From positions 1 to 58,113 of the forward strand of contig NZ_CAMLHX010000025.1 of NCBI RefSeq assembly GCF_946479965.1: DNA of 58,113 nt, written 5' to 3'. Position 1 is the stretch's first letter, and each line of letters starts with the position of its first letter. This stretch comes from an uncultured Mucilaginibacter sp. (lineage in GTDB: Bacteria > Bacteroidota > Bacteroidia > Sphingobacteriales > Sphingobacteriaceae). The translations under genes were made by a program, and so were the position numbers. The notes below the pieces were generated by a model. The model made no database searches. It saw only the letters and a list, made by a program, of their open reading frames with translations, and was not told the DNA's origin. Shown one piece after another: positions 49,650 through 58,113 of this stretch.

Positions 49650-50969
49650 ATGTTTAAACGGCTCCTGGTATTTGTTTTTTTAACCCTTCCATTTCTGGCT
49701 TATGCACAAACCACTTTACAGCTTGTAGATCAAGGCGATGAAAAATTTGCAGAGAAAGATTACGCCGGAGCTATAAAACTTTATACGCAAGCTATAGGCG
49801 GCAATATGCGTTTTGCAGACGCTTATAACCGCCGGGGGCAGGCTTATTTTGAAACGGGTGATTTTAAAAACGCTTTTAAAGATTTTACTTCTGCTATAAC
49901 CGCCGACCCGAGCGAGGCAAGCTATTATAACAGAAGGGGTATCACCAAATTTAAATTGGCAGATTTACCCGGAGCTATCAATGATTACAATAACGCGATA
50001 GCGTTAGATTCAACCCTCGAACTTGCCTATAACAACCGTGGGCTGGCAGAAACATATCTAAAAGACTATTCGGCGGCAATTAAAGACTACACCATAGCGA
50101 TAAAATATCGCGGAGATTACTCCGAAGCATTTTTTAACCGCGCATATGCAAGGGAAAACGCCAAGGATGTAACAGCCGCCCTTGAGGATTATGATAAGGC
50201 CGTTGCACTGCGGCCACGATTTAAAAGTGCGTACTTTAACCGAGGAATGCTGAAAATGACAGCAGGCGACAATAAAGCTGCTTATGGGGATTTTACGAAA
50301 GTGATCAGTCTGGATTCAGCTTCTGCCGAGGCTTATTTGAACAGAGGGGTTGTGAGTGCTAATTTGAAAGATTATCAAAGCGCCCTGGCCGACTATAAAA
50401 AAGCCAATGAAATTAAGCCGAATAACGAGAGCGTAATTATTAACCGGGGAATTGCTGAGGCCGCGATGGGCAATTTTGAAAGCGCTGTTTCAAGTTTTGG
50501 CTCAGTGATAGCCTTGAACCCGGCAAATGCGGTTGCTTATAACAACAGGGGTTTGGCCAGAAGTAGCCTGTTTGATTTTAACGGGGCAGTGTCAGATTTT
50601 AGCAAAGCCATTAAAATTAATAACCTATACGCAGATGCATACAATAACAGCGGATATGCAAAAATCCAATTGAAGGCATATACAGCCGCAATTGCTGATA
50701 TTAAAACATCGATAAAGTTAGACCCTCAAAGCCCTGTCGCATATTTGAATTTAGCTAATGCAACAGCATCATTAAAAGATTACAAAGGGGCCGTTACTTA
50801 TTACGGTAAGGCTCTCCAAATAAACCCGAATTATGCCAATGCTTACAACAACAGAGGCGTTGCCAGGTATTTTGCAGGGGACAAACCCGGCGCTTGTGCT
50901 GATTTGAAAAAAGCCGTTGCCCTTGAATTTCCGGGAGCGTCTGGCAATCTGTCCACCTATTGTAAATAA
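49650..50969 (+). CDS. Secreted TPR-repeat protein (439 residues)
   Basis: Starts at ATG 49650, where a signal peptide begins (MFKRLLVFVFLTLPFLAYAQ); the frame is open from 49602. The rest is about eleven or twelve TPR motifs of 34 residues with the regular pattern NRGxAxxxxGDFxxAxxDFxxAIxLDP and variants (NRRGQAYFETGDFKNAFKDF, YNRRGITKFKLADLPGAIND), ending with a short cap containing two Cys. TPR proteins are scaffolds; this one is in the periplasm or at the outer membrane. Partner unknown. It precedes mfd by 48 bases. Confidence 0.9.
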   Translation: MFKRLLVFVFLTLPFLAYAQTTLQLVDQGDEKFAEKDYAGAIKLYTQAIGGNMRFADAYNRRGQAYFETGDFKNAFKDFTSAITADPSEASYYNRRGITKFKLADLPGAINDYNNAIALDSTLELAYNNRGLAETYLKDYSAAIKDYTIAIKYRGDYSEAFFNRAYARENAKDVTAALEDYDKAVALRPRFKSAYFNRGMLKMTAGDNKAAYGDFTKVISLDSASAEAYLNRGVVSANLKDYQSALADYKKANEIKPNNESVIINRGIAEAAMGNFESAVSSFGSVIALNPANAVAYNNRGLARSSLFDFNGAVSDFSKAIKINNLYADAYNNSGYAKIQLKAYTAAIADIKTSIKLDPQSPVAYLNLANATASLKDYKGAVTYYGKALQINPNYANAYNNRGVARYFAGDKPGACADLKKAVALEFPGASGNLSTYCK

Positions 50970-50977
50970 CCTCTTCC

Positions 50978-51010
50978 TTTCGCTCCCGCAGACTATTTTA
51001 CATATATTTG
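50978..51010 (+). promoter_or_regulatory. mfd promoter, very close to the start codon
   Basis: TTTC at 50978-50981 and TATATTTG at 51003-51010, with about 20-21 bases between. The -7 match is full. The start TTG at 51018 is only 7 bases after the -7 box, so the mRNA may be leaderless or nearly so. Confidence 0.5.
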
Positions 51011-51017
51011 CAGCGGT

Positions 51018-54000
51018 TTGAACATCCGTGATATATTAGAAAGATATAAAGCTGATGACAGGGTAAAAGAGCTGGCTACGGCCATTAACAGCGCTAAAAA
51101 CCCAAGAATACAGCTACGAGGTTTGGTTGGATCAGGCGATGCAACCCTGGCGGTAGCTTTGTATTTTTTGCAGCATAAGCACATGGTTTTTGTGTTGCCC
51201 GAACGCGAAGAGGCCGGTTATTTTCAGGCTGATCTGGAAAATCTTACGGGTAAAGAGGTCCTTCTTTTCCCTTCATCCTACCGTAAACCATTTGAATTTA
51301 CCCAACCCGATAGCAGTAATGTACTAGCTCGAGCCGAGGTTTTGAATGAGCTTAACCACTCCACAGAATTTGGTCAGTTAATAGTTACCTATCCCGAGGC
51401 TTTAGCCGAAAAGGTGATTGACCGCGCATCGTTGGAAAAAAACACGCTTGAGATTGCCGTCAATAATAAGCTCAGCATTGATTTTATCAACGAGTTTTTG
51501 GTGGAGTATGATTTTGACCGGGTTGATTTTGTTTATGAGCCGGGGCAGTTCTCTATTCGCGGGGGTATTGTTGATATCTTCTCTTTTTCGCATGATCTGC
51601 CGTACCGGGTTGAGTTTTTTGGCGACCTGATAGAATCTATCCGCACCTTTGAAATAGAGAGTCAACTATCAGTTGAGCAGGTAAAGAGCATTACTATTGT
51701 TCCTAATGTGCAATCAAAATTCTTAACGGAAAGCAATATATCCCTATTGGAGTATATCGATGCTGATAGCCAGATCTGGATAAAAGATGTTCAGTTTACG
51801 TTCGATATTATACAAACGGGATATAAGAAGGCGGTACAATTATGGAACGCGCTATCCGCAGATGAAAAAAATAAAAACCCGGATTGGATAGACCCCAAAT
51901 TCAGCTTTACAGATGATAAACTGATAGCCGACCAACTGCATGACTTTGCAGTAATCGAGTTTGGCAAGCAGTTTTTTTATCAGCCTACGCAAAGCTTCAA
52001 TTTTGATATGCGCCCGCAGCCGTCTTTTAACAAAGATTTTAGCCTGCTGATACATAACCTGAAAAACAATGAGGCTGAGCATATTGAGAACTTTATCCTT
52101 ACTGATTCATCCCGGCAAATAGAACGCCTTTATGCCATTTTGGATGACCTGGATAAAGATGTAAAATTTACTCCTGTAAGTATTTCCATCCGCGAAGGCT
52201 TTATAGACCGCGAGCAAAAAATAGCCTGCTATACAGATCATCAGATATTTGACCGTTACTATAAATACAAGCTAAAGAAAGGTTATCAGCGTTCGCAGGC
52301 TATTACGCTAAAAGAGCTGCGGGAGTTAAAGCCGGGCGATTACGTTACGCATATTGACCACGGCATTGGCAAATATGCCGGCCTGGAAAAGGTTGAAGTT
52401 GCAGGCAAACAGCAGGAAATGATCCGTTTGATCTATGCTGATAACGACTTGCTCTACGTCAACATCAACTCGCTTAACCGCATCTCCAAATACAGCGGCA
52501 AAGAGGGCACCGTACCTAAAATGAACAAATTGGGTACTGATGCCTGGGAAAAGCTGAAGAAAACAACAAAAAAAAAAGTTAAAGACATAGCCCGCGATTT
52601 GATCAAGCTTTACGCTGTACGCAAGTCGCAGCAGGGTAATGCTTTTTCTCCGGATAGTTATCTGCAAACCGAACTGGAAGCTTCGTTTATTTACGAGGAT
52701 ACCCCGGATCAGGAAAAAGCCACAGCCGATTTTAAGCGCGATATGGAATCGCCGCACCCAATGGACCGCCTGATATGCGGCGATGTGGGTTTTGGTAAAA
52801 CAGAGGTCGCCATCCGCGCAGCATTTAAGGCTGTTGCCGATAGCAAGCAGGTAGCCATATTGGTGCCGACCACCATTTTAGCGGCGCAGCATTACAAAAC
52901 ATTCAGCGACAGGCTGAAAGGCTTCCCTTGCAATATAGATTACGTTAACCGCTTCAAATCGAGCGCACAGATAAAACTGACGTTGGAGAAACTGAAAGAG
53001 GGCAAAGTAGATATCATCATCGGCACGCACCGCCTGGTGAGCAAGGACGTAAAGTTTAAGGACCTGGGCCTGATGATAATTGACGAGGAGCAGAAGTTTG
53101 GCGTAAGCACCAAGGAAAAGCTGAAGCAAATGCGCGCCAATGTAGATACACTTACACTCACTGCAACGCCTATACCCCGCACGCTTCATTTTTCACTGAT
53201 GGGCGCGCGTGATCTCTCCATCATATCTACCCCGCCACCTAACAGACAGCCTGTTGTTACCGAGCTGCATGTTTTTAACGATAAGCTGATAAAAGAGGCT
53301 GTTGAACACGAAATTGACCGCGGCGGACAAGTATTCTTTATCCATAACCGGGTAAATGATTTGCCGCAATTAGGTGGCATGATCCATAAGCTGGTGCCTA
53401 AAGCACGTATCGGTATAGCGCACGGGCAATTAGAAGGCGACGCGCTGGAGGATGTGATGCTGAAGTTTGTAAGTCATGAATATGATGTGCTGGTAGCCAC
53501 TACTATTATTGAAGCAGGGTTGGATATTCCCAACGCCAATACTATCATCATAAACCACGCGCACATGTTTGGCTTGAGCGATTTGCACCAGATGAGGGGT
53601 CGCGTGGGCAGGAGCAATAAAAAGGCTTTTTGTTATTTGTTAAGTCCGCCTTTATCAACCCTGACCAACGAGGCACGCAAACGCCTGAGCGCGATAGAAG
53701 AATTCTCTGATCTGGGCAGTGGTTTTAACGTGGCCATGCGCGATCTGGATATCCGCGGCAGCGGAAACCTTTTAGGTGCCGAGCAAAGCGGCTTTATTGC
53801 CGAGATCGGTTTCGAAATGTATCATAAGATATTAGACGAAGCCATACAAGAGCTAAAAGACGATGAGTTTAAAGGGCTGTTTCCTGATGATAAACCAAAA
53901 CCATTCATCAGCTTTACACAGATAGATACTGATCTTGAAATATTAATACCCAATGAGTATGTAACCAGTCTTTCTGAACGCTATAATTTATATTCAGAAC

Positions 54001-54371
54001 TGTCAAAGCTGGAGAACGAAACCGAGCTGTTAGCTTTTCAACAACAACTGCATGACAGGTTTGGTCCGATACCGCCGCAGGTTAATGATCTGTTGAACAC
54101 CATGCGTTTGCAGTGGCTGGGTAAGGCTTTGGGCTTTGAGAGGATCTCGCTTAAAAAAGGCGTATTGCGCGGCTACTTTATAACTAACCAGCAATCTGCT
54201 TATTTTGAAACGCCGGTATTCCGCAACATACTTAACTTTGTACAGGGTAACCCACGCCGAACAAATTTAAAAGAAGTAAAGAACACCCTGCGCCTGAGTA
54301 TTGAAGGTGTGCGGGATATTGACGAGGGGATTGAATTGTTAACGGGGATATTGGAGCCAGTGAGCGCATAG
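51018..54371 (+). CDS. mfd: Transcription-repair coupling factor Mfd
   Basis: A 1117-residue Mfd that releases RNA polymerase stalled at DNA damage and recruits UvrA. It starts at TTG 51018 (MNIRDILERYKADDR). Order: UvrB-like N-terminal domains (to about 350), the RNA polymerase interaction/CarD domain (about 435-505, GDYVTHIDHGIGKYAGL), then the SF2 translocase with Walker A GDVGFGKTEVA (about 588), motif II DEEQKFG (about 689), TATPIPRTL, and the C-terminal helicase half with HQMRGRVGRS and the Mfd end (LLGAEQSGFIAEIGFEMYHK). Length matches the family. Confidence 0.96.
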   Translation: MNIRDILERYKADDRVKELATAINSAKNPRIQLRGLVGSGDATLAVALYFLQHKHMVFVLPEREEAGYFQADLENLTGKEVLLFPSSYRKPFEFTQPDSSNVLARAEVLNELNHSTEFGQLIVTYPEALAEKVIDRASLEKNTLEIAVNNKLSIDFINEFLVEYDFDRVDFVYEPGQFSIRGGIVDIFSFSHDLPYRVEFFGDLIESIRTFEIESQLSVEQVKSITIVPNVQSKFLTESNISLLEYIDADSQIWIKDVQFTFDIIQTGYKKAVQLWNALSADEKNKNPDWIDPKFSFTDDKLIADQLHDFAVIEFGKQFFYQPTQSFNFDMRPQPSFNKDFSLLIHNLKNNEAEHIENFILTDSSRQIERLYAILDDLDKDVKFTPVSISIREGFIDREQKIACYTDHQIFDRYYKYKLKKGYQRSQAITLKELRELKPGDYVTHIDHGIGKYAGLEKVEVAGKQQEMIRLIYADNDLLYVNINSLNRISKYSGKEGTVPKMNKLGTDAWEKLKKTTKKKVKDIARDLIKLYAVRKSQQGNAFSPDSYLQTELEASFIYEDTPDQEKATADFKRDMESPHPMDRLICGDVGFGKTEVAIRAAFKAVADSKQVAILVPTTILAAQHYKTFSDRLKGFPCNIDYVNRFKSSAQIKLTLEKLKEGKVDIIIGTHRLVSKDVKFKDLGLMIIDEEQKFGVSTKEKLKQMRANVDTLTLTATPIPRTLHFSLMGARDLSIISTPPPNRQPVVTELHVFNDKLIKEAVEHEIDRGGQVFFIHNRVNDLPQLGGMIHKLVPKARIGIAHGQLEGDALEDVMLKFVSHEYDVLVATTIIEAGLDIPNANTIIINHAHMFGLSDLHQMRGRVGRSNKKAFCYLLSPPLSTLTNEARKRLSAIEEFSDLGSGFNVAMRDLDIRGSGNLLGAEQSGFIAEIGFEMYHKILDEAIQELKDDEFKGLFPDDKPKPFISFTQIDTDLEILIPNEYVTSLSERYNLYSELSKLENETELLAFQQQLHDRFGPIPPQVNDLLNTMRLQWLGKALGFERISLKKGVLRGYFITNQQSAYFETPVFRNILNFVQGNPRRTNLKEVKNTLRLSIEGVRDIDEGIELLTGILEPVSA

Positions 54372-54377
54372 TCTAAC

Positions 54378-54923
54378 TCACCCCATCGCCGTAGGCAAGC
54401 CATCCAAACTAATCATATTCTTTTCCGCTTTGTATTGTTCCAAGCCTTCCGGCCCTTTGCTTTCGGCCCATTTATAAGCATGGTCGCGTTCGCCAGTGTG
54501 TTGATAGTAGGGTACGCTAAACCCGCAGGATGTTTGTACCATGGTAACATCCGTCACAATAATCTGCCGGGTATGGGGCAGAATTGTGAAATGCTGTGCC
54601 AGCGCTTCCCATTCAGCATCGCCGGGCAAAACCGTGTAGCCGGTACCGTACAGGCGCAGTATTAACGGCGGACCGTCAAAAGCGCAAAACATAAGCGTTA
54701 TGCGGCCATTCTCTAACAAATGCGCCGATGTTTCGTTGCCGCTGCCAATAATATCCATATAGGCTACCCGGTTAGCGTTAAGCACCCGGAAGCTATCCAG
54801 CCCTTTAGGCGACAAATTGATATGACCATTAGCCGCCAGCGGCGCCGAGCTTACGAAATACATTTTCTGTTTTTCGATAAATGCCTTGTGATGATCTTCT
54901 ATGGCAGTGTAAAACTTTCCCAT
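54378..54923 (-). CDS. Pyridoxamine 5'-phosphate oxidase-like flavoprotein
   Basis: A 181-residue split-barrel flavoprotein from ATG at 54923 (MGKFYTAIEDHHKAFIEKQK). The PNPOx-like core is seen: KMYFVSSAPLAANGHINLSPKG, then RVAYMDIIGSGNETSAHL and GRITLMFCAFDGPPLILRLYG. It lacks the short residues needed for a true PdxH, so it is a member of the wider FMN-binding family (for example pyridoxine-like or heme-utilisation types). Frame open from 55013, but the longer N-terminus is not typical. Transcribed alone, tail-to-tail with mfd. Confidence 0.85.
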   Translation of the reverse strand: MGKFYTAIEDHHKAFIEKQKMYFVSSAPLAANGHINLSPKGLDSFRVLNANRVAYMDIIGSGNETSAHLLENGRITLMFCAFDGPPLILRLYGTGYTVLPGDAEWEALAQHFTILPHTRQIIVTDVTMVQTSCGFSVPYYQHTGERDHAYKWAESKGPEGLEQYKAEKNMISLDGLPTAMG

Positions 54924-55089
54924 TACAATGAATTGATTAGAAAAATGTTCAATAAAGCCGCCATTTATCAGCGACAGGTAAAAATCACCTGCTTGTTTTT
55001 TGCGGATATTCAACCTTTCTTAGTTCTCATCCACAAATTATAACTTAGCAGTCCGTCAGATGAAATAATCAGACAACCTGATTTTACTA

Positions 55090-56325
55090 ATGAAAGTTAC
55101 AACTAATATTGATACGACACAAACTGACGCCAAACAGGCAATTCAGCAAACCGTATTTTCCATCCTATTCACCATAAGCGCCGCGCATTTTATTAATGAT
55201 GTGTTGCAATCTTTAATACCGTCAATATATCCGCTTATTAAAGCGAAATATAACCTCACGTTCGCGCAAATAGGTTTAATCACACTTACCAACCAATTAA
55301 CCGCCTCGTTGCTGCAACCGTTTGTCGGTGCGTATACCGACAGGCGGCCACGACCCTATTCCCTTGCAATTGGCATGTGTTTCACGTTAACAGGCTTGCT
55401 ATTGATCGCTTTGGTCCACAGCTTTCAGCATATTCTAATGTCTGTCGCTTTAATAGGTATCGGCTCGTCTATATTTCATCCGGAGGCATCAAGAGTGGCA
55501 CACTTAGCATCAGGCGGAAAGAAGGGCTTGGCGCAATCTATTTTCCAACTGGGGGGCAATGCCGGCAGTGCGATCGGGCCGCTATTGGCTGCGGTAATTA
55601 TAGTGCCACACGGGCAGTTCAACGTTATTTGGTTTTGTTTACTGGCGATGATTGGCATTTTTCTACTGTCGCGCATTGCCAGATGGTACCAAGTGCACAT
55701 GGCCCGGAAAGTTGCCAAAAAGTATGGTAGCACAGACGACGCCCGCCCGGTGCTATCTAAACAAAGGGTTGTATTTTCGCTGTTTATTCTGCTGATACTG
55801 GTATTCTCCAAATACTTTTACATGGCCAGCATGACCAGCTATTACACCTTTTTCCTCATCCATAAATTCCATGTAACCGTACAGCAATCGCAGATCTACC
55901 TGTTTGTCTTTTTAGGAGCAGTGGCAGCAGGCACATTGTTTGGCGGCCCTTTAGGCGACAGGTTTGGCAGAAAGTACATCATCTGGATCTCCATATTAGG
56001 CGTAGCGCCATTTACGCTGATATTGCCATACGCTTCTTTGTTTTGGGTAGTTGTGCTCTCCGGCTTTATAGGCCTGATTTTAGCCTCGGCATTTTCTGCC
56101 ATATTGGTTTATGCTACCGAGCTTGTACCCGGAAAGGTTGGGATGATAGCCGGCTTGTTTTTTGGCTTGGCATTCGGCATGGGCGGTTTGGGCTCGGCCC
56201 TATTGGGTAAACTGGCAGACAGAACCAGCATTGAGTATGTATTTAAAGTTTGCGCTTTCCTGCCTTTGATCGGCATATTTACCGGCTTGTTACCGGATAT
56301 TGAAGGAAAGAAGAAAAGCCAGTGA
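55090..56325 (+). CDS. fsr: MFS exporter, fosmidomycin-resistance (Fsr) family
   Basis: A 411-residue MFS protein with 12 predicted membrane segments. The family mark is the N-terminal block SAAHFINDVLQSLIPSIYPL followed by LLQPFVGAYTDRRPRPYSL. The GSSIFHPEASRVAHLASGGKKGLAQS segment in helices 4-5 is typical of Fsr proteins, which export fosmidomycin and some other compounds when overproduced; the natural substrate is unknown. Own terminator at 56331-56363. Confidence 0.92.
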   Translation: MKVTTNIDTTQTDAKQAIQQTVFSILFTISAAHFINDVLQSLIPSIYPLIKAKYNLTFAQIGLITLTNQLTASLLQPFVGAYTDRRPRPYSLAIGMCFTLTGLLLIALVHSFQHILMSVALIGIGSSIFHPEASRVAHLASGGKKGLAQSIFQLGGNAGSAIGPLLAAVIIVPHGQFNVIWFCLLAMIGIFLLSRIARWYQVHMARKVAKKYGSTDDARPVLSKQRVVFSLFILLILVFSKYFYMASMTSYYTFFLIHKFHVTVQQSQIYLFVFLGAVAAGTLFGGPLGDRFGRKYIIWISILGVAPFTLILPYASLFWVVVLSGFIGLILASAFSAILVYATELVPGKVGMIAGLFFGLAFGMGGLGSALLGKLADRTSIEYVFKVCAFLPLIGIFTGLLPDIEGKKKSQ

Positions 56326-56330
56326 AAGCA

Positions 56331-56363
56331 AAAGCCCGCTTAATTTTGTTAAGCGGGCTTTTT
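56331..56363. terminator. Bidirectional terminator after the Fsr-type gene
   Basis: AAAGCCCGCTTAA, loop TTTTG, TTAAGCGGGCTTTTT: a strong hairpin with A and T tracts, also at the end of the convergent xylanase gene. Confidence 0.9.
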
Positions 56364-56380
56364 GTTTATAGTTAAAAGGT

Positions 56381-57700
56381 TTATTTCTTAAAATCGACAA
56401 CTGCAAAATAAGCAGGTTTGCGCTCCAGGTTCACGCCGAATAAAAGCGGGTAAGCTTTAATTCTCGCGCCACCACCGCGGCCACCGCCGAATCCGGCAGG
56501 AGGACCACCAGCACCAGGGGCACCGGCAGGGCGATTAGCAGCAGGAGGGCCGCCGGCAGGAGGAGCACCCGCAGGGGGGCCGCCAGCTGGTGGAGCTCCG
56601 GCAGGCGCAGCAGTTGCAGCTGCGCCACCGGCAAACATGTTGCGGCCATCTAACCAGCTTCCGCGGTCAGACACGTTCCAGAACGTTACACTGTTAAGAT
56701 ATTTTTTATTTTCACGGAATATCTCGAACACCTCTTTGTAACGCTTTGTTTGTCTTTCAGACATTTCTGCGCTATAAGCCGCCGCAGTATCGGGTGTTTC
56801 CCCGCGAGGGCGTTGCTGACGGGCAGTTATATCCAGTTCGGTAACCTGCAACTTCACACCTAACGACGCGTATTTTGCAAAAGCGGCCCTGATATCTTCT
56901 GTACTTGGGCTCTCAATTTTCCAGTGGCATTGCAAGCCTATACCTGTAATAGGGATTTTTTTCTCTAATAGGGTTTTTACCAGTTGGTATATTTTGTCTC
57001 TTTTGCTTGGGTTGCTTTCGTTATAGTCGTTATAGTATAGTTCAACCTTTGGATCGGCAGCATGCGCATAAGTAAATGCTGCTGGTATAAAGTCGTCGCC
57101 GGCTATCTGGTACCATTGCGAATTACGCATAAACACACCCTCTTTATCATCAATCGCCTCATTTACTACATCCCAGGCGTAAATTTTGCCTTTATAGCGC
57201 TTTACAACAGTAGTGATATGGGTTTTTAGGCGCTGTAAAAGCACCTCTTTTGTAACGGGTTGCCCTGTTATGCTATCCTTAAACATCCATGCACCTACCT
57301 GTGCGTGCCATAATAAATTATGACCGCGTAGTTTGATGCCGTTTTTAACAGCAAAGTCGGCAATTTTGTCGGCGTTTTCCCAGTTCCACACGTGTTCTGA
57401 TGGGTGCACCGAGATCATTTTCATGTCATTCTCGGGCGTTATGCTGTTAAATTCTTTTTTTATCAGCTCGGTTTCGTCGCCACCACCGGTGTTACGCACG
57501 TTAACCGCTACACCAATTTTAAAATAACCTTTATAATAATCTTTCAAGCCTTTTTCGGCTGCTGCCCGGGTTTTCGGAGCTTTCGGCTTGGGGTCCATCC
57601 ATTGTACAGCTACAATGGCAGATCCCAGCGCTAATGCAATTACTGCTGTTTTTGCATGCCGTTTTGGGGCCGTGCTTAATGAACGATAAAAATTTGACAT
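56381..57700 (-). CDS. GH10 endo-1,4-beta-xylanase with a Pro/Gly/Ala insertion
   Basis: A 439-residue exported enzyme; a hydrophobic segment (about 18-33) serves as signal. The GH10 barrel shows the substrate motif HNLLWH (127-132), the acid/base Glu181 in WDVVNEAI, and the nucleophile Glu288 in QVTELDI. Near the end, DRGSWLDGRN is normally followed by the PLLFD-type strand; here about 57 residues (357-413) of Pro, Ala and Gly repeats (PPAGGPPAGAPPAGG and similar) are inserted before YPLLFGVNLERKPAY. GH10 enzymes cut xylan backbone. Usual catalytic length is about 320-380, so the insertion explains the extra size. Ends at the shared terminator. Confidence 0.92.
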   Translation of the reverse strand: MSNFYRSLSTAPKRHAKTAVIALALGSAIVAVQWMDPKPKAPKTRAAAEKGLKDYYKGYFKIGVAVNVRNTGGGDETELIKKEFNSITPENDMKMISVHPSEHVWNWENADKIADFAVKNGIKLRGHNLLWHAQVGAWMFKDSITGQPVTKEVLLQRLKTHITTVVKRYKGKIYAWDVVNEAIDDKEGVFMRNSQWYQIAGDDFIPAAFTYAHAADPKVELYYNDYNESNPSKRDKIYQLVKTLLEKKIPITGIGLQCHWKIESPSTEDIRAAFAKYASLGVKLQVTELDITARQQRPRGETPDTAAAYSAEMSERQTKRYKEVFEIFRENKKYLNSVTFWNVSDRGSWLDGRNMFAGGAAATAAPAGAPPAGGPPAGAPPAGGPPAANRPAGAPGAGGPPAGFGGGRGGGARIKAYPLLFGVNLERKPAYFAVVDFKK

Positions 57701-57862
57701 CTTGATTTCTATTTGGTTAATAAAGGGTTATGATTAAAAATGCGCATCCCGTTGGCTCAGAATACGCACATGTTTTTATTATATAAAGCTAATGAAAGGA
57801 GTTTACTTGTCAAACACCACTAGTGTCACAAATAGTTTACAGAAGCAGGGCTAATCTTTTGA

Positions 57863-58113
57863 TTATCCGTCTCTTTGCACCTTAGGGACTGCTACAAGCT
57901 GCGATCTATAAATACCCGATTTGCCGCTAAAAAAATAAGCAGTAAAACAGGCTACGGCGAAGAAAAGCACATACTCGCCGCCAAAAAGCTCAACGCCCAT
58001 TATGGTACAAGCCAGCGGGGTATTGGTAGCCCCGGCAAAAACAGCGATGAATCCCAGGGCCGCAAAAAGGCTTACGGGCGCATCCATTAATTGGGACAAG
58101 GTATTGCCTAAAG
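57863..58113 (-). CDS. ClC-type chloride channel/transporter, 5' part cut by window edge
   Basis: The frame is open to the right edge; about 83 C-terminal codons are visible. The block [24 protein letters not shown] is the ClC family region around membrane helices N-O, and [15 protein letters not shown] is the usual end before the C-terminal tail. The remaining tail is short ([14 protein letters not shown]), so no CBS domains are present. ClC proteins move Cl- or exchange Cl-/H+ across the inner membrane. Confidence 0.85.
   Translation of the reverse strand, partial: LGNTLSQLMDAPVSLFAALGFIAVFAGATNTPLACTIMGVELFGGEYVLFFAVACFTAYFFSGKSGIYRSQLVAVPKVQRDG

Overview
The window looks like an ordinary chromosomal segment of a Bacteroidota bacterium, most likely family Sphingobacteriaceae and Mucilaginibacter-like (inference). 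The signs are: a gliding-motility type (CHU_C) C-terminal sorting domain on a giant secreted protein, DUF4199/DUF4175/DUF2752 genes, a CarB without the C-terminal allosteric domain, relaxed lipoboxes, few strong Shine-Dalgarno sequences, several GTG/TTG starts, and promoters of the Bacteroidota type (TTG/TTTG, about 19-20 bp, TAnnTTTG) in front of both tRNAs and a candidate small RNA. I see no insertion sequence, prophage, CRISPR array or rRNA operon.

Layout. 1-2.4 kb (minus): an ABC-F ATPase cut by the left edge, coupled to a Rossmann oxidoreductase. 2.5-5.75 kb (plus): pirin, then an MCE/Mla lipid transport operon (permease, ATPase, MlaD). 5.8-11.3 kb (minus): Cys-type glutathione peroxidase, then YbeY, an RsbW-like ATPase and a 1346-residue DUF4175 membrane protein. 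11.5-13.5 kb (minus): three very small genes, two of them paralogues, and an MFS exporter. 13.9-14.06 kb: a candidate free-standing small RNA. 15-20.4 kb (minus): a 1788-residue Ig-repeat adhesin. 20.8 kb: tRNA-Ala(GGC); 21 kb: a 5'-truncated gene remnant.

22.2-29.4 kb (plus): an NDP-kinase-like protein, carB, a bacilliredoxin and an M1 aminopeptidase. 29.5-31.8 kb (minus): three secreted or outer-membrane proteins of unknown role. 32-34.5 kb: a small membrane protein, then a histidine kinase and a LuxR-type regulator converging with overlapping ends. 34.6-37.3 kb (plus): small membrane peptide, beta-barrel protein, lipoprotein. 37.4 kb: tRNA-Asp(GTC). 37.7-40.7 kb: XRE regulator, acyl-CoA dehydrogenase, TlpA-like lipoprotein. 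40.7-44.8 kb: a von Willebrand A protein divergent from an ECF-like sigma factor and a membrane protein that looks like its anti-sigma partner. 44.8-50.97 kb: peptidase T, a barrel protein, YjbR, rhomboid protease, DUF genes and a TPR protein. 51-58.1 kb: Mfd, a PNPOx-like flavoprotein, an Fsr-type MFS exporter, a GH10 xylanase and the end of a ClC channel.

The most interesting points are these. The VWA protein and the sigma-linked membrane protein share a TonB-receptor plug-like module of about 100 residues, roughly two thirds identical by eye, which suggests one surface-signalling locus. Two intergenic patches hold six direct copies of a hexamer (GTTCCA in one, GTTTCA in the other), often spaced exactly 10 bp, each closed by an inverted copy. 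There is also a free-standing small RNA with its own promoter and terminator, a pair of about 50-residue paralogous proteins, and a GH10 enzyme with a Pro/Gly/Ala insertion in its catalytic barrel. All family names come from motifs read by eye; no database search was possible.
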